Source: Ignavibacteria bacterium (GTDB lineage: Bacteria; Bacteroidota; Ignavibacteria; Ignavibacteriales; Ignavibacteriaceae). From it: a stretch of 64,000 nt of DNA. The translations under genes were made by a program, and so were the position numbers. The stretch's first letter is position 1, and each line of letters begins with the position of its first letter. The notes below the pieces were generated by a model. That model searched no databases. It had not been told where the DNA came from and worked only from the letters and a program-made list of their open reading frames with translations. Of this stretch, positions 27,595 through 37,200 are shown in pieces. The stretch covers positions 682,001 through 746,000 of the forward strand of contig JAFLBV010000002.1 of the NCBI GenBank assembly GCA_017302895.1, written 5' to 3'.

Positions 27595-28233
27595 TCACAC
27601 CAGAAAAGTATTTGTAGCTTTTTCTTTTCCTATCGTTGTGCTCTCTCCGTGCCCGGGATAAACAACCGTGTCATCAGGCAGGGTTAACAATTTTGATTTA
27701 ATTGAATTGATTAAAATGTCGTAGTCTCCTCCCCAAAGATCAGTTCGCCCGATGCTCCCTGCAAAGAGTACATCCCCGGCGATCAAAATTTTCTCTTCGG
27801 CACAATAGAGACAGTACTCTCCGGGAGTATGTCCCGGTGTGAAAATTGGCTCAAATATATACCTTCCGATTTTGAAAGTGTAATTTTCATCATAGAATCC
27901 ATCGGGCAGTGTTACTTCTTCCATCTCGATGCCGAATGCCCTACCCATTTTGGGAGCATTCTCGAGCAGGAAAAGGTCTTTTGCCGGAATAAGGTATTCA
28001 GGGTTGTATTGCCGTTTGACAAAATTATTTCCGAAAATATGGTCAAGATGACAGTGGGTATTGATCAGATATTTAACTTTAAGCCGGTTCTCATCAATAA
28101 AATCTGAAAGCTCCTGCTCCTCCTCGAGGCTGTAACATCCGGGATCCACAATCGCGGTCTCTTTGGTTACCTCATCGAAGACCACAAAAGTATTCTCATC
28201 AAAAGGACTGAAGACAAACGATTTAATTTTCAT
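27595..28233 (-). CDS. MBL-fold metallo-hydrolase, glyoxalase II-like
   Basis: About 212 residues. The zinc-binding motif NTHCHLDHIFGN (HxHxDH) is followed by FTPGHTPGEYCLY, AGDVLFAGSIGRTDLWGGD and VYPGHGEST, giving the full set of metal ligands. Such proteins hydrolyse thioesters such as S-lactoylglutathione or related thiol adducts; the exact substrate is not clear. The ATG at 28233 is chosen because GGGAGG lies immediately upstream at good spacing; a TTG four codons earlier is unlikely. The gene overlaps the aroC stop by 11 bases. The 76-bp gap to the upstream-coordinates neighbour shows nothing notable. Confidence 0.9.
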   Translation of the reverse strand: MKIKSFVFSPFDENTFVVFDEVTKETAIVDPGCYSLEEEQELSDFIDENRLKVKYLINTHCHLDHIFGNNFVKRQYNPEYLIPAKDLFLLENAPKMGRAFGIEMEEVTLPDGFYDENYTFKIGRYIFEPIFTPGHTPGEYCLYCAEEKILIAGDVLFAGSIGRTDLWGGDYDILINSIKSKLLTLPDDTVVYPGHGESTTIGKEKATNTFLV

Positions 28234-29443
28234 TTTCCCTCCCAAAATTTTCTCTTAATCTCTGATATATCTTGCTTTTGTATTGAGTGAAGTTGTCAAC
28301 TGACTCTTCAACCGAGTCACCGCCAAACTTGTCGAGATAAAATGCAGCGAGTGTCCAGGCAAGAACACTCTCACCGATTACTGCACAGGCAGGAACAGCG
28401 GTAAAATCACTTCTCTCCCTGCGTGCATCAATTTCTTCAAAAGTTGAGAGATCAATGCTCCTTAGTGGCATCATCAGGGTGGCGATTGGTTTCATGGCTG
28501 CTCTGACTAAAATATTCTCACCATTGGTCGTGCCACCTTCAATTCCACCTGCCCTGTTGGTTTTTCTTGAAATAACCCCGTCTTTCAAAATTATCTCATC
28601 ATGTACCATCGATCCGGGTACTACCGCCCCTTCAAACCCTGTCCCGATTTCCACACCCTTAACTGCATTGATCGACATCATCGAATGAGAAATTGCGGCA
28701 TCCAGTTTCCTGTCGTAATGAACAAAACTGCCGACTCCGGGAACCAGTCCCTGTGCCACTACTGCAAAAACGCCACCCAGAGTGTCACCATCCTTCTTTG
28801 CGAGTCGAATTCTATCCTTAATTCCTTCCTCTTTTTCGCGGTCAGGTATCCTGAGCTCACTCTCCTCAACTGTTGTGAGAATCTGAGCAAAATTGACTTC
28901 GTGTTTGTTCAATAATCGGGAATACAAATCTCCTGAACCGTTAACTCCCCCAATACTCTCAACAAAGCTTGAAATCTCAACTCCATATTGCGATAACAAC
29001 TGTTTTGCGAATGCCCCTGCGACAACTCTAACTGCTGTTTCTCTCGCACTTGATCTTTCGATTGAGTTTCGTATATCATCGAGATTATATTTGGTCACCC
29101 CCACCAGATCCGCATGTCCAGGTCTTGGAATGACTATCTTTTCGATTTCCTCCTCGACAGGTTCAACCGACATTTTTGTTCCCCAGTTCTCCCAGTCACG
29201 ATTCTTTACAAGGACAGATATTGGTGAGCCGGTGGTTTTTCCAAACCGTACACCTGAAACGATTTCGGCGGTGTCTTTCTCGATTTTCATTCTTCCGCCC
29301 CTGCCGTATCCGCCTTGCCTGCGGGCAAGTTCCTCATTTATTTTATCTAAATCAATGCGAAGATTTGAGGGAAATCCTTCGATGATGACTACTAATGTTT
29401 TGCCGTGGGATTCACCGGCTGTTAAATATCTTATCTGTGACAT
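28223..29443 (-). CDS. aroC: Chorismate synthase
   Basis: 406 residues. Converts EPSP to chorismate with reduced FMN, the last shikimate step. Family signatures are clear: RYLTAGESHGKTLVVIIEGFP at the N-terminus, RRQGGYGRGGRMKIEKD, RPGHADLVGVTKY, RSSARETAVRVVAGA, and GGIEGGTTNGENILVRAAMKPI with DFTAVPACAVIGESVLAW near the end. The C-terminal 40 residues (DNFTQYKSKIYQRLRENF) extend past the catalytic core, as in many Bacteroidota. It is followed by an overlapping metallo-hydrolase gene and preceded by a strong terminator that isolates it from htrA. Confidence 0.95.
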   Translation of the reverse strand: MSQIRYLTAGESHGKTLVVIIEGFPSNLRIDLDKINEELARRQGGYGRGGRMKIEKDTAEIVSGVRFGKTTGSPISVLVKNRDWENWGTKMSVEPVEEEIEKIVIPRPGHADLVGVTKYNLDDIRNSIERSSARETAVRVVAGAFAKQLLSQYGVEISSFVESIGGVNGSGDLYSRLLNKHEVNFAQILTTVEESELRIPDREKEEGIKDRIRLAKKDGDTLGGVFAVVAQGLVPGVGSFVHYDRKLDAAISHSMMSINAVKGVEIGTGFEGAVVPGSMVHDEIILKDGVISRKTNRAGGIEGGTTNGENILVRAAMKPIATLMMPLRSIDLSTFEEIDARRERSDFTAVPACAVIGESVLAWTLAAFYLDKFGGDSVEESVDNFTQYKSKIYQRLRENFGRENEN

Positions 29444-29473
29444 AATTTCCGAAATTGTGTTGCCAAAAATAAA

Positions 29474-29502
29474 AAAAAATGCCGGTCAGACCGGCATTTT
29501 TT
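29474..29502 (-). terminator. Intrinsic terminator after htrA
   Basis: A 13-bp perfect stem (left arm 29474-29486, right arm 29490-29502) with core ATGCCGGT/ACCGGCAT and a three-base loop CAG. Both flanks are A/T runs, so the minus-strand transcript ends in a U-tract 3' of the stem. It lies about 20 bp after the htrA stop and about 30 bp before the aroC start. Confidence 0.9.
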
Positions 29503-29523
29503 AGGAAATGTTTAATTTATGGT

Positions 29524-31008
29524 TTAATCAGGAATCTCTATTCCCACATATCTTGAATTGCCCTGATTATCCGCGACCTCGAGAAGTACTGCCCTGCCTT
29601 TGCTGTTTTTGAATATTTTTTCTATTTCAGCTACAGTTGATACATCTTTTCTGTCCGCTCTTGTAATCACGAGTCCTCTTCCAAGGCCCTGATCATAAGC
29701 AAGGCTGTATGGCTTCACATCCGCAATAAATACTCCGTTGTCAAGCTTGTATTTTTTTAACTCGTCAGCTTTTAAGTTCCGGAGGGTTAAGCCAATGTTC
29801 TCAAGTTTAATTTGCTCTGCAGACGAATTGTCTTCCTTTTCGGGTCTGTCTGCGTTGTCTTTCACAGCCACATTGTCATCACCTCTTGGTTTCAGGGTGA
29901 CAGTCCTTTCTATCTCCTTGTTGTCTCTCCATATGGTAAGGACAACTTTTGAACCTGCACTCTTTCCAGCAACATGACTTTGCAGAGTATTGGGTGCATT
30001 CACTTCTTTACCGTCTATCTTCAGGATCACATCACCTTTTTTGATATCGGCATCTGCTGCAGAACCGCCTTCAACCACCTTTTCGATAATGACACCTGTT
30101 GGTCTGTTCAATCCGAGAGATTTTGCGAGTGCAGCATCCACTTCTCTGATCTGTACACCAATGTAACCCCTGCTGACCTTACCATTAGCAATAAGATCTT
30201 TTGCAACAGTTTGAGCGAGGTTGATCGGAATGGCAAAACCATATCCGATGTATGTTCCTGTTCTGGTGGCAATCGCAGTATTCACTCCAATTACTGCACC
30301 ATTTAAATCGACAAGTGCACCACCACTGTTACCCGGGTTGATTACTGCATCTGTCTGAATGAAATTTTCAACACCGTAGCTGTCATTGATTAACCGGAGA
30401 GAACCCCTGTTTAATGCACTGATTATTCCGGCTGTCACTGTTGAAGAAAGTGAAAGTGGATTACCAATCGCCATTACCCACTGACCGACTTTGAGACCAT
30501 CACTGTTCCCAAGATATGCGGCAGGGAGATTTGTTGCATTAATCTTTATTACTCCAAGATCTGTCAACGGGTCTGTGCCGATCACCTTGGCTTCAAATTT
30601 TCTTCTGTCATTCAGTATTACCTCAACCCGTTTTGCATTCTCCACCACATGATTGTTGGTAAGAATGTAACCGTCGTTGCTGATGATAATACCGCTTCCT
30701 GAACCTTCCGATTCCTTGGGAGAGCCATCCAAGTCGCCGAATGGAAAGAAGTCGAATCCCTGTCCTTTCTTTGCCTCAGCAACAACATTGATTTGGACAA
30801 TCGAAGGGGTAACCTTTTCAGACACTTCGATAAATGCCTGACTGAAATTGTTAAGCTCTGCATTTGGCATGACGGGTGACCTGTCGGCTCCAAGCTTTAC
30901 ATCAGCGAGACCGGGCTTTACCCAACCGAAGCCTGAAACCAAAACCGCTCCAAAAAGAATTCCGAGTACTACAAGGGCAACTGCCCCAAGAACGCTCTTT
31001 CCTCTCAT
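29524..31008 (-). CDS. Periplasmic serine protease HtrA/DegP family
   Basis: 494 residues. An N-terminal hydrophobic segment (about 8-28) anchors or exports the protein. The trypsin-like domain has the catalytic triad His120 (LTNNHVV), Asp150 (DPLTDLGVIKI) and Ser228 (NPGNSGGAL). Two PDZ domains follow: one at about 265-360 (GYIGVQIREVDAALAKSLGL) and a second, more divergent one at the C-terminus. It degrades or refolds misfolded envelope proteins. Length matches DegP/DegQ. It is preceded by recO across 54 bp and followed by a strong terminator. Confidence 0.94.
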   Translation of the reverse strand: MRGKSVLGAVALVVLGILFGAVLVSGFGWVKPGLADVKLGADRSPVMPNAELNNFSQAFIEVSEKVTPSIVQINVVAEAKKGQGFDFFPFGDLDGSPKESEGSGSGIIISNDGYILTNNHVVENAKRVEVILNDRRKFEAKVIGTDPLTDLGVIKINATNLPAAYLGNSDGLKVGQWVMAIGNPLSLSSTVTAGIISALNRGSLRLINDSYGVENFIQTDAVINPGNSGGALVDLNGAVIGVNTAIATRTGTYIGYGFAIPINLAQTVAKDLIANGKVSRGYIGVQIREVDAALAKSLGLNRPTGVIIEKVVEGGSAADADIKKGDVILKIDGKEVNAPNTLQSHVAGKSAGSKVVLTIWRDNKEIERTVTLKPRGDDNVAVKDNADRPEKEDNSSAEQIKLENIGLTLRNLKADELKKYKLDNGVFIADVKPYSLAYDQGLGRGLVITRADRKDVSTVAEIEKIFKNSKGRAVLLEVADNQGNSRYVGIEIPD

Positions 31009-31062
31009 TTTCTAATCCTACTGTTTAATTGTTAAATAGATAACCAGGAAGTAAGTTTTTAT

Positions 31063-31812
31063 CTATAAATCTCCTAATATTTTTAATGCTTTTAAGCCTT
31101 TAAAAGTTTCAAAATGGGTTCGAGTGTAAGTCTCAAGTAAATTTAACAACTGTCTGACAGATTTTGATTCGAATGTGTCAACCGGTTTACCGCTATTTAG
31201 ACAGAAAAGGAGACCATAAAGTTCCATGGAAATATATATGCCCCTTCTTTTTTCTAACGCACATTTCTCGCACAAAATTCCAAATCCGGGATCAAACCTG
31301 ACACCTGTTTCTTTTGAAATTTCACAACCACATGATGAACATGTCTGCGAATGAATCCCCACACCCGACTCATCCAGGATAAACAGGAAATATCTTAGTA
31401 ACAGTATCAAGGAAGGCTCTTTTTTGGAGTCCATTAATCTGATAATTTTTTCAGTCCCTCTAAATAGTCTGTCGTTCTCCTCGTGCGGCGAAGTAAGTTC
31501 TTTTAATAGTTCGATTACTGAAGTGGCACAACTTATCGCCTCGAGGTCGGTCATGATTTCTTTGGGATGAAAAATCAGTTCTGCGGAGTTGATTGTATAG
31601 AGTTCTCTTCCCTCTTTGTCATAATAGAAAAGCTCAACAATATTTAGGACATCAGTGGCAAGCCCTGATTTCGATTTAATGTTTCTTGCCCCTTTAACCA
31701 GTCCGCTTATTTTCCCGCCGGTTCTGGTGTAAAAACTGATTATGTTACTCGAATCACTGTACTTCAATCTGGAAAGGACAATTGCTTCGGTTTTTACGAG
31801 ACTGTTTCCCAT
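31063..31812 (-). CDS. recO: DNA repair protein RecO
   Basis: 249 residues. Works with RecR to load RecA at gaps. The N-terminal OB fold (KTEAIVLSRLKYSDSSNIISFYTRTGGKISGLVKGARNIKSK) is typical. A four-cysteine zinc site (CSSCGCE ... GILCEKC) sits in the C-terminal helical half. The start overlaps the mtnA stop by one base (TAATG), so recO is the last gene of the group starting at the NUDIX or further upstream. RecR is encoded separately at about 49 kb. Confidence 0.9.
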   Translation of the reverse strand: MGNSLVKTEAIVLSRLKYSDSSNIISFYTRTGGKISGLVKGARNIKSKSGLATDVLNIVELFYYDKEGRELYTINSAELIFHPKEIMTDLEAISCATSVIELLKELTSPHEENDRLFRGTEKIIRLMDSKKEPSLILLLRYFLFILDESGVGIHSQTCSSCGCEISKETGVRFDPGFGILCEKCALEKRRGIYISMELYGLLFCLNSGKPVDTFESKSVRQLLNLLETYTRTHFETFKGLKALKILGDL

Positions 31813-32816
31813 TATCTAAAGCTGAAAGGAAATTTGAAAATACCTTTTTCGGTGATTATCCCTGTGATGTTTTCCGCAGGAGTGATGTCGAAGGATGGAT
31901 TGAAACAGTTGAAATTGAGAGAAGTGAAACCGGATGAAAGATACTGAACAAGTTCCATTGGTGATCTCTCCTCAATCGGGATATCAGAGAATCCCAACGC
32001 AGCGGGATCAATGGTAGTTGATGGTGCGGCAATATAAAAAGGAACTTTGTATTCCTTGCACAACACTGATAAAGTAAATGTACCAAGTTTGTTCGCTGAA
32101 TCGCCGTTGGATGCTATACGATCGGCTCCCGTGATCACGAGATCGATTTTACCGTCCCTGATCAGGACTCCGGCGGCTGAGTCGGGAATGATGCTGAAAG
32201 GAATACCGTTTTTGGAAAGCTCATAGGAAGTGAGTCTCAAGCCCTGAAAAAGAGGTCTGGTTTCATCAGCATAGACATGTTTTATCAGTCCGTTTTCAAA
32301 TCCCCTTTGTATCACTCCGAAAGCAGTACCGATTCCGCCGGTTGCAAGTCTTCCCGTGTTGCAATGTGTAAGAACTGTTGAACCCCCGTTAAATATTTCA
32401 AGACCGTTCTCTGCGATCTGTTCACACATCGCTTCATCCTCGGAATGAATACGCTTCGCTTCCGACAGGAGATTATCAAAATTCCTCTCCTCACCGGGCA
32501 GCTCGAAACAAAATTGTTTCATTCTCTGGAGGCAGTTGAAAAGATTTACTGCAGTGGGTCTTGTTGAGGCGAGTAATTGAAAAGCGGAATTGAAAACCTG
32601 CTCGGAAAAACCTCCTTTAACAGACAAAGCCAGAGCATAAGCTGCTGCAATTCCAATCAGGGGTGCTCCCCGGATCTCCAGCCGCTTTATTGCTTCAGCC
32701 ACTCTCTCCGGGTTATCAGTATGGATATATTCTTCACAGGATGGCAGCTTTGTTTGATCAAGAAACACAAGCCTGCCATCCTGAAATTTTATGGAAAAAT
32801 AGGAATCAGATCTCAT
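31812..32816 (-). CDS. mtnA: S-methyl-5-thioribose-1-phosphate isomerase
   Basis: About 334 residues. Isomerises methylthioribose-1-phosphate to methylthioribulose-1-phosphate in methionine salvage. Diagnostic elements are RLEIRGAPLIGIAAAYALAL, the catalytic cysteine (about 152) in THCNTGRLATGG, ADETRPLFQGLRLTSYEL, and the catalytic aspartate (about 232) in ITGADRIASNGDSANKLGT. The ATG at 32816 is chosen over an adjacent TTG. It overlaps the PfkB kinase gene by 11 bases. eIF2B-like relatives lack these catalytic residues, so the isomerase call is firm. Confidence 0.93.
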   Translation of the reverse strand: MRSDSYFSIKFQDGRLVFLDQTKLPSCEEYIHTDNPERVAEAIKRLEIRGAPLIGIAAAYALALSVKGGFSEQVFNSAFQLLASTRPTAVNLFNCLQRMKQFCFELPGEERNFDNLLSEAKRIHSEDEAMCEQIAENGLEIFNGGSTVLTHCNTGRLATGGIGTAFGVIQRGFENGLIKHVYADETRPLFQGLRLTSYELSKNGIPFSIIPDSAAGVLIRDGKIDLVITGADRIASNGDSANKLGTFTLSVLCKEYKVPFYIAAPSTTIDPAALGFSDIPIEERSPMELVQYLSSGFTSLNFNCFNPSFDITPAENITGIITEKGIFKFPFSFR

Positions 32817-33720
32817 CAAATCTTGAAATCGTCAAGAATTCCCTGTATCTGTCCTGAATCCTCAGATAGGAAAGATTTTCAAGTGCTTCTGTGCTGAACT
32901 GTTCAACACAAAAGGATGCCATGGTACTGCCGTAGACAACCGCCCTCTTGATGTTCGAAGGACTTAAATCCTGTGTTTTGTGCAAATATCCAATAAATCC
33001 TCCGGCAAAGGAGTCACCGGCGCCGGTTGGGTCATTTATCATTTCAAGCGGATATGCCGGTGCCGAGAACACAACATCCTCGGTAAAAAGCAGAGCACCA
33101 TGCTCGCCTTTTTTGATTATTAATATTTTTGCTCCCATTTCCCTGATTATTTTGGCGGCTTTAATCAGGTTCGGTTCCTGCGCCAAGAGCCTTGCTTCGG
33201 AATCATTTATGATTAACACATCACTTCTTTTAAGAACTTCAGCAAGCACATCTTTCTTCCCTTCGATCCAATAATTCATCGTATCACAGACGACAAATTG
33301 TGGATTTTCAAGCTGGTCAAGCACTCTTAACTGAAGAACCGGGTCGATGTTCCCGAGACAGATGTATGAGGATTTTCTCAGTTTGTCGGGAATTACGGGA
33401 TTGAACGATTCAAATACATTTAATTCGGTCAGAAGTGTATCCCGTGTGTTCAGATCATAATGGTATTTGCCTGCCCATCTGAAGGTTTTTCCTCCTTCAA
33501 CCACCTGCATTCCGGTAAGATTGACATTGTGAGATTCCAACAGATCGAAATATTTTTTGGGGAAATCGTCTCCCACCACACCAACAATGTATGCAGGTGC
33601 AGTAAAATAACTTGCTGCCAGTGAAATATATGTGGCAGAACCTCCAAGTGCGTTGTCTACAGACTTGAAAGGGGTGGATACTGAATCAAAGGCGACGGAA
33701 CCGACTATTAACAGGCTCAA
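32806..33720 (-). CDS. PfkB-family carbohydrate or nucleoside kinase
   Basis: 304 residues. N-terminal VGSVAFDSV and GGSATYISLAAS, then the C-terminal PfkB signature NDPTGAGDSFAGGFIGYL, with catalytic base Asp236. LIINDSEARLLA and LIIKKGEHGALLF are further family elements. The start is a TTG preceded by AGGAG at seven bases; no ATG is available. The substrate cannot be read from the sequence. Overlap with mtnA suggests a sugar from methylthioadenosine or 5'-deoxyadenosine salvage, but general housekeeping use (adenosine- or ribokinase-like) is equally possible. Confidence 0.88.
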   Translation of the reverse strand: MSLLIVGSVAFDSVSTPFKSVDNALGGSATYISLAASYFTAPAYIVGVVGDDFPKKYFDLLESHNVNLTGMQVVEGGKTFRWAGKYHYDLNTRDTLLTELNVFESFNPVIPDKLRKSSYICLGNIDPVLQLRVLDQLENPQFVVCDTMNYWIEGKKDVLAEVLKRSDVLIINDSEARLLAQEPNLIKAAKIIREMGAKILIIKKGEHGALLFTEDVVFSAPAYPLEMINDPTGAGDSFAGGFIGYLHKTQDLSPSNIKRAVVYGSTMASFCVEQFSTEALENLSYLRIQDRYREFLTISRFDEI

Positions 33721-33795
33721 ATCTAACTCCTCATTATGAATGTGTGCGAGCGAAAATAAAAAAACTTAACCTTGTAATTAAACAAAATTTCTGCT

Positions 33796-34257
33796 CTAAA
33801 TCAACTTAACCGGATCAAAATAGATTTTTTCATCTCTTGCCTTATTCATTATCAACTCTGCCGACTTTCTTTGACCGGGCCACGCAAGCAACGGAAGTGC
33901 TTCTTCCAGCGAACACCACATATATTCATCGTGCTCTTCGGACAAAATTACTTCAACATTTTTATCCACCTTCCCGGCAAATACCGGGATAAGACTTACA
34001 CTATCCTTCGCAGGATTGTAAAAAGAATTTACATTCGGCACTACAAAAAACTCTTCAGGGGTAATCCCGGTCTCTTCTTTTATCTCCCGAAGTGCTGCCT
34101 CCCAGGCTTTTTCACCTTCGTGCATTCTGCCCGTCACAGGTTGCCAAAGACCGGGATAAACTTCCTCAGACTGAGCTCTTCGCAACAGGAGTATTTCATG
34201 ATTTTCTCCCGAACCCCTGAAGATGTGTGCTTCTACTATATCATCAATGATTTTCAT
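33796..34257 (-). CDS. NUDIX pyrophosphohydrolase
   Basis: 153 residues. A complete Nudix box (GRMHEGE through REIKEETGI, matching GX5EX7REUXEEXGU) lies at about 43-65. The surrounding sequence (VEAHIFRGSGENHEILLLRRAQSEEVYPGLWQPVTG) resembles the NudB/dihydroneopterin-triphosphate or dATP pyrophosphatase type. It hydrolyses a nucleoside diphosphate linked to another moiety; the substrate is not certain. The gene follows the large barrel-protein gene after eight bases and precedes the kinase after 75 bp; that gap shows no clear element besides the AGGAG of the next gene. Confidence 0.88.
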   Translation of the reverse strand: MKIIDDIVEAHIFRGSGENHEILLLRRAQSEEVYPGLWQPVTGRMHEGEKAWEAALREIKEETGITPEEFFVVPNVNSFYNPAKDSVSLIPVFAGKVDKNVEVILSEEHDEYMWCSLEEALPLLAWPGQRKSAELIMNKARDEKIYFDPVKLI

Positions 34258-34265
34258 TTTGCCTC

Positions 34266-37200
34266 CTAAAAAAATGCTCTGACTTCCGCCCGTGCGGAGT
34301 GAATCACTCTGCCTCCACCCAATGAACGACCGTCATATCCCAATGTGCTCTGAAGGTTGGTTGATATCCTGTAATCAAAATTGAGCCTCCAGTAATAGTT
34401 TTTCCCTACAAGATTACCGTTGGTCAACTCAAATGGCAGGAAGTTTTCAGTGTCGTTTTTAATAATTTCTACTCTCTCCACTTCAAATCTTACTCTCCCG
34501 GTTCCGGCAAATGAGAAATTAACTCTTAAAATCTGACTGTTGGACTTTAGCTCCGTTGGAGTTGTCGGGTACTCGTCCTTTGTGACTCCGGTTTTTATTA
34601 TAAACCCCGTCTCTATGTAATTTTCAGGTCTGTAAGAAAAATCGAGAACGAAATCTGTGGAATTAATCTTCCGGTTACGAAGCGAGGCAGGTGGAGCTGC
34701 AAGGTTATTGGAATTGAGCATTACATCTGCCTGAATACTGAATTCTCTGACAAGTCGTAATCTTGTTCTTAGACTTCGTTCGGTCAGCAAACCTCTTTCA
34801 GCACCTCCGCTAAACTCGGTGAAACTATTCCTCTCATTAAATCGCAATCTAAAATTAAGGTCTGAATTGTTTTCAAATATAAAAATATCCTGAAGAATCG
34901 ATTGAGAACCCCTGATTGTATTTTTATCATTCAAAAAGTAGGAAAGCTTCAAAAGATATATATTCTCTATCTCGTTTTCTTTGCTGTTTTCTTCTACTCT
35001 GACAGTTGTCTCACTGCTGATAAAATCCAGTGGCTTCAAAAATGAGAGCCCTTCTTCAGCAAGATCTCTGAATAAAATCTTTACTCTGAATCCGGTTTTA
35101 AGGTCAATTACAGGGTATAAGGTTTCACTCGGAATTGTGATAGCTATAAAATCGGCATCATAAATGGCGGGTTGGAATTCATTTTCATCGTACAAGCTGT
35201 TCTTGTTAAGATCACCGAGATAGATGTAATTTCCGGTTCCTCTCTCCACTTTAACAAAAACCCTCTCGAGCAAAGAAGCCCTTCGGGTAGAAGCCTCGTA
35301 AAAAAGATCCCCGTTAACCCCGTTACCAATCAATGCAAAACGACTTCGCATTCTCAAGAGCACTGTTTGGTTGTCAGAAAATCCCTTAAGTTTGAATAAA
35401 GGTTCATACCGCTTTTCCCTGACCGCCACCGACATCTCAATATTGAAATCCCTGTTTCCCTGATATTTAATCCCTGCTTCCTGTCCTGTTGTCCTCGATT
35501 CCTTTAGAAAAACCCCTTTCTCGGAAACCTCATCCTCTCTAAAAATCATCTTCCCGGTAAAATTAATTCCCCAAAGAGCGGGAATCTCCAGAAGTGGTCC
35601 TGCTTCATAAAAGTAATAACTTCCAGATAGAAGTGAGTCGTTGGAGACAATCCTCTCCTTTTTGATCTCACTTTCAAAAAACACACCCGGACTGAAGAAC
35701 CCGATTTTCCAGTTACCCGCTGCCTTTTGCTTAAGCCATCCGCTCTTGAGCAACACATTTTCTGTTGAAACAAAATCTGCACTGTAGGAAATGTCTCTCT
35801 CCCCCTGCTCAAATGATCTGAACGCACCATTTATTCTTTCCGAGACGAAATTATTTCCGTTTTTCAGGTAGCCATAGGAAACATCCACTCCGGTGCCCGG
35901 GATCGGGTATAATGAGAAGCCTGCCTCACGGAGGATTTCATCCCCCCGTTGGGTAAGATTTCCCGTATTGTAATCTCTGTCGAACTCCACCGAATTAAAT
36001 CTATCTGGGGAACTGAAATCTGCAGCGACAAATCTTTCCCTGTATTTCAGGGTGAGAGAACTGAAGTCAACATTGAAAAGTGAAAAAGTTACAGGATTGA
36101 AAATCGCCTCAAAATTTCGGGCAAAACCGGTTGCAGAGGTACCTTCAAGAGTTGAGAACTGGTTTTTGTTCAAAATACTCCCGGCAATCTCACCTTTGAA
36201 CCGAAGGTATTCCAGTGGTTGGTACTCTATCACAAAATTTGCTGCCTGCCGTTTTTCCGGCAGAGGGATGAAAATTACAGGAGAATAGACCCCAATCCCT
36301 TTCCCGACATACCTGAACTTCCCGATCGATTCTCGGGTATAATCACCGTTTCCCGCACCGGTATAACTGAATGAGACATTATAAACAGCATTCTGTGAAC
36401 CCGGATTATACAAATAATATTGCAAAGCCTGACCGGTTCCCGTCACTGTATCGCGTTTTTCGTAAAACCCGTTTCTTCTTCCTGTTGAATCAGGATCCGC
36501 CAGCCTCTCACCCGGTTTTGTGGCTTTGTTTCTGTCTCCGCCCGCATTTTTGAGAATCTCCTTGTCCTGATCGGAAAGGGAAAAATCGATTGGATTATCT
36601 TTGTCATCACCCTCCTGAATAAATTGCAGGCTGTATTTCAGCTTTGAGCTGAAGAGTTCACCATCAGTACCTGCTGAGAAAAAATTCCTTCCATATTTCC
36701 TGTCTGAATACTCGAAATCAACATTTATTCTGGATGAAGAGGTGATTACTCTTCTTGTAGTAAAGATCAGTTCACCACTGGAATAATCAATTGTATAGTC
36801 ATTATTGTCACCCCGTCGCATTTCTTCTCCGTTCAGAAAAACTTTTTCCGATCCGGCTATTATTATGATGTCCCTTTCACCATTGCTGCCTGATAATCTG
36901 TATGGTCCCTGCACTCCCTCCTGTCCTTGAAACACATTTGAATTAAACTTTCCTCTCGAACTCGCCAAAGCGAAAAAACCGTTGAATTTATCGTATTTCA
37001 CCTCTCCGTATAAACCCTGAAGTTTTCGGCTCACCCTGCCAAATTCTCCACGGCTTGAAATAAGATCGTAGTCGCCAAAAACGCCTCTCGCATTTGGGTG
37101 TGTAATCTGGATAAATACCTTGTCTATTTCGTCAAGTCTTTCAGTGTTCCCTTCCGGTTGAATTGGAGTATTCTCGTCAGAAAGTGCAGCAACAATTTCT

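Noticed and set aside
28893..29504. Plus-strand open frame of 203 codons opposite aroC
   Set aside because: Opposite conserved chorismate synthase motifs and running into the terminator hairpin; no family resemblance.
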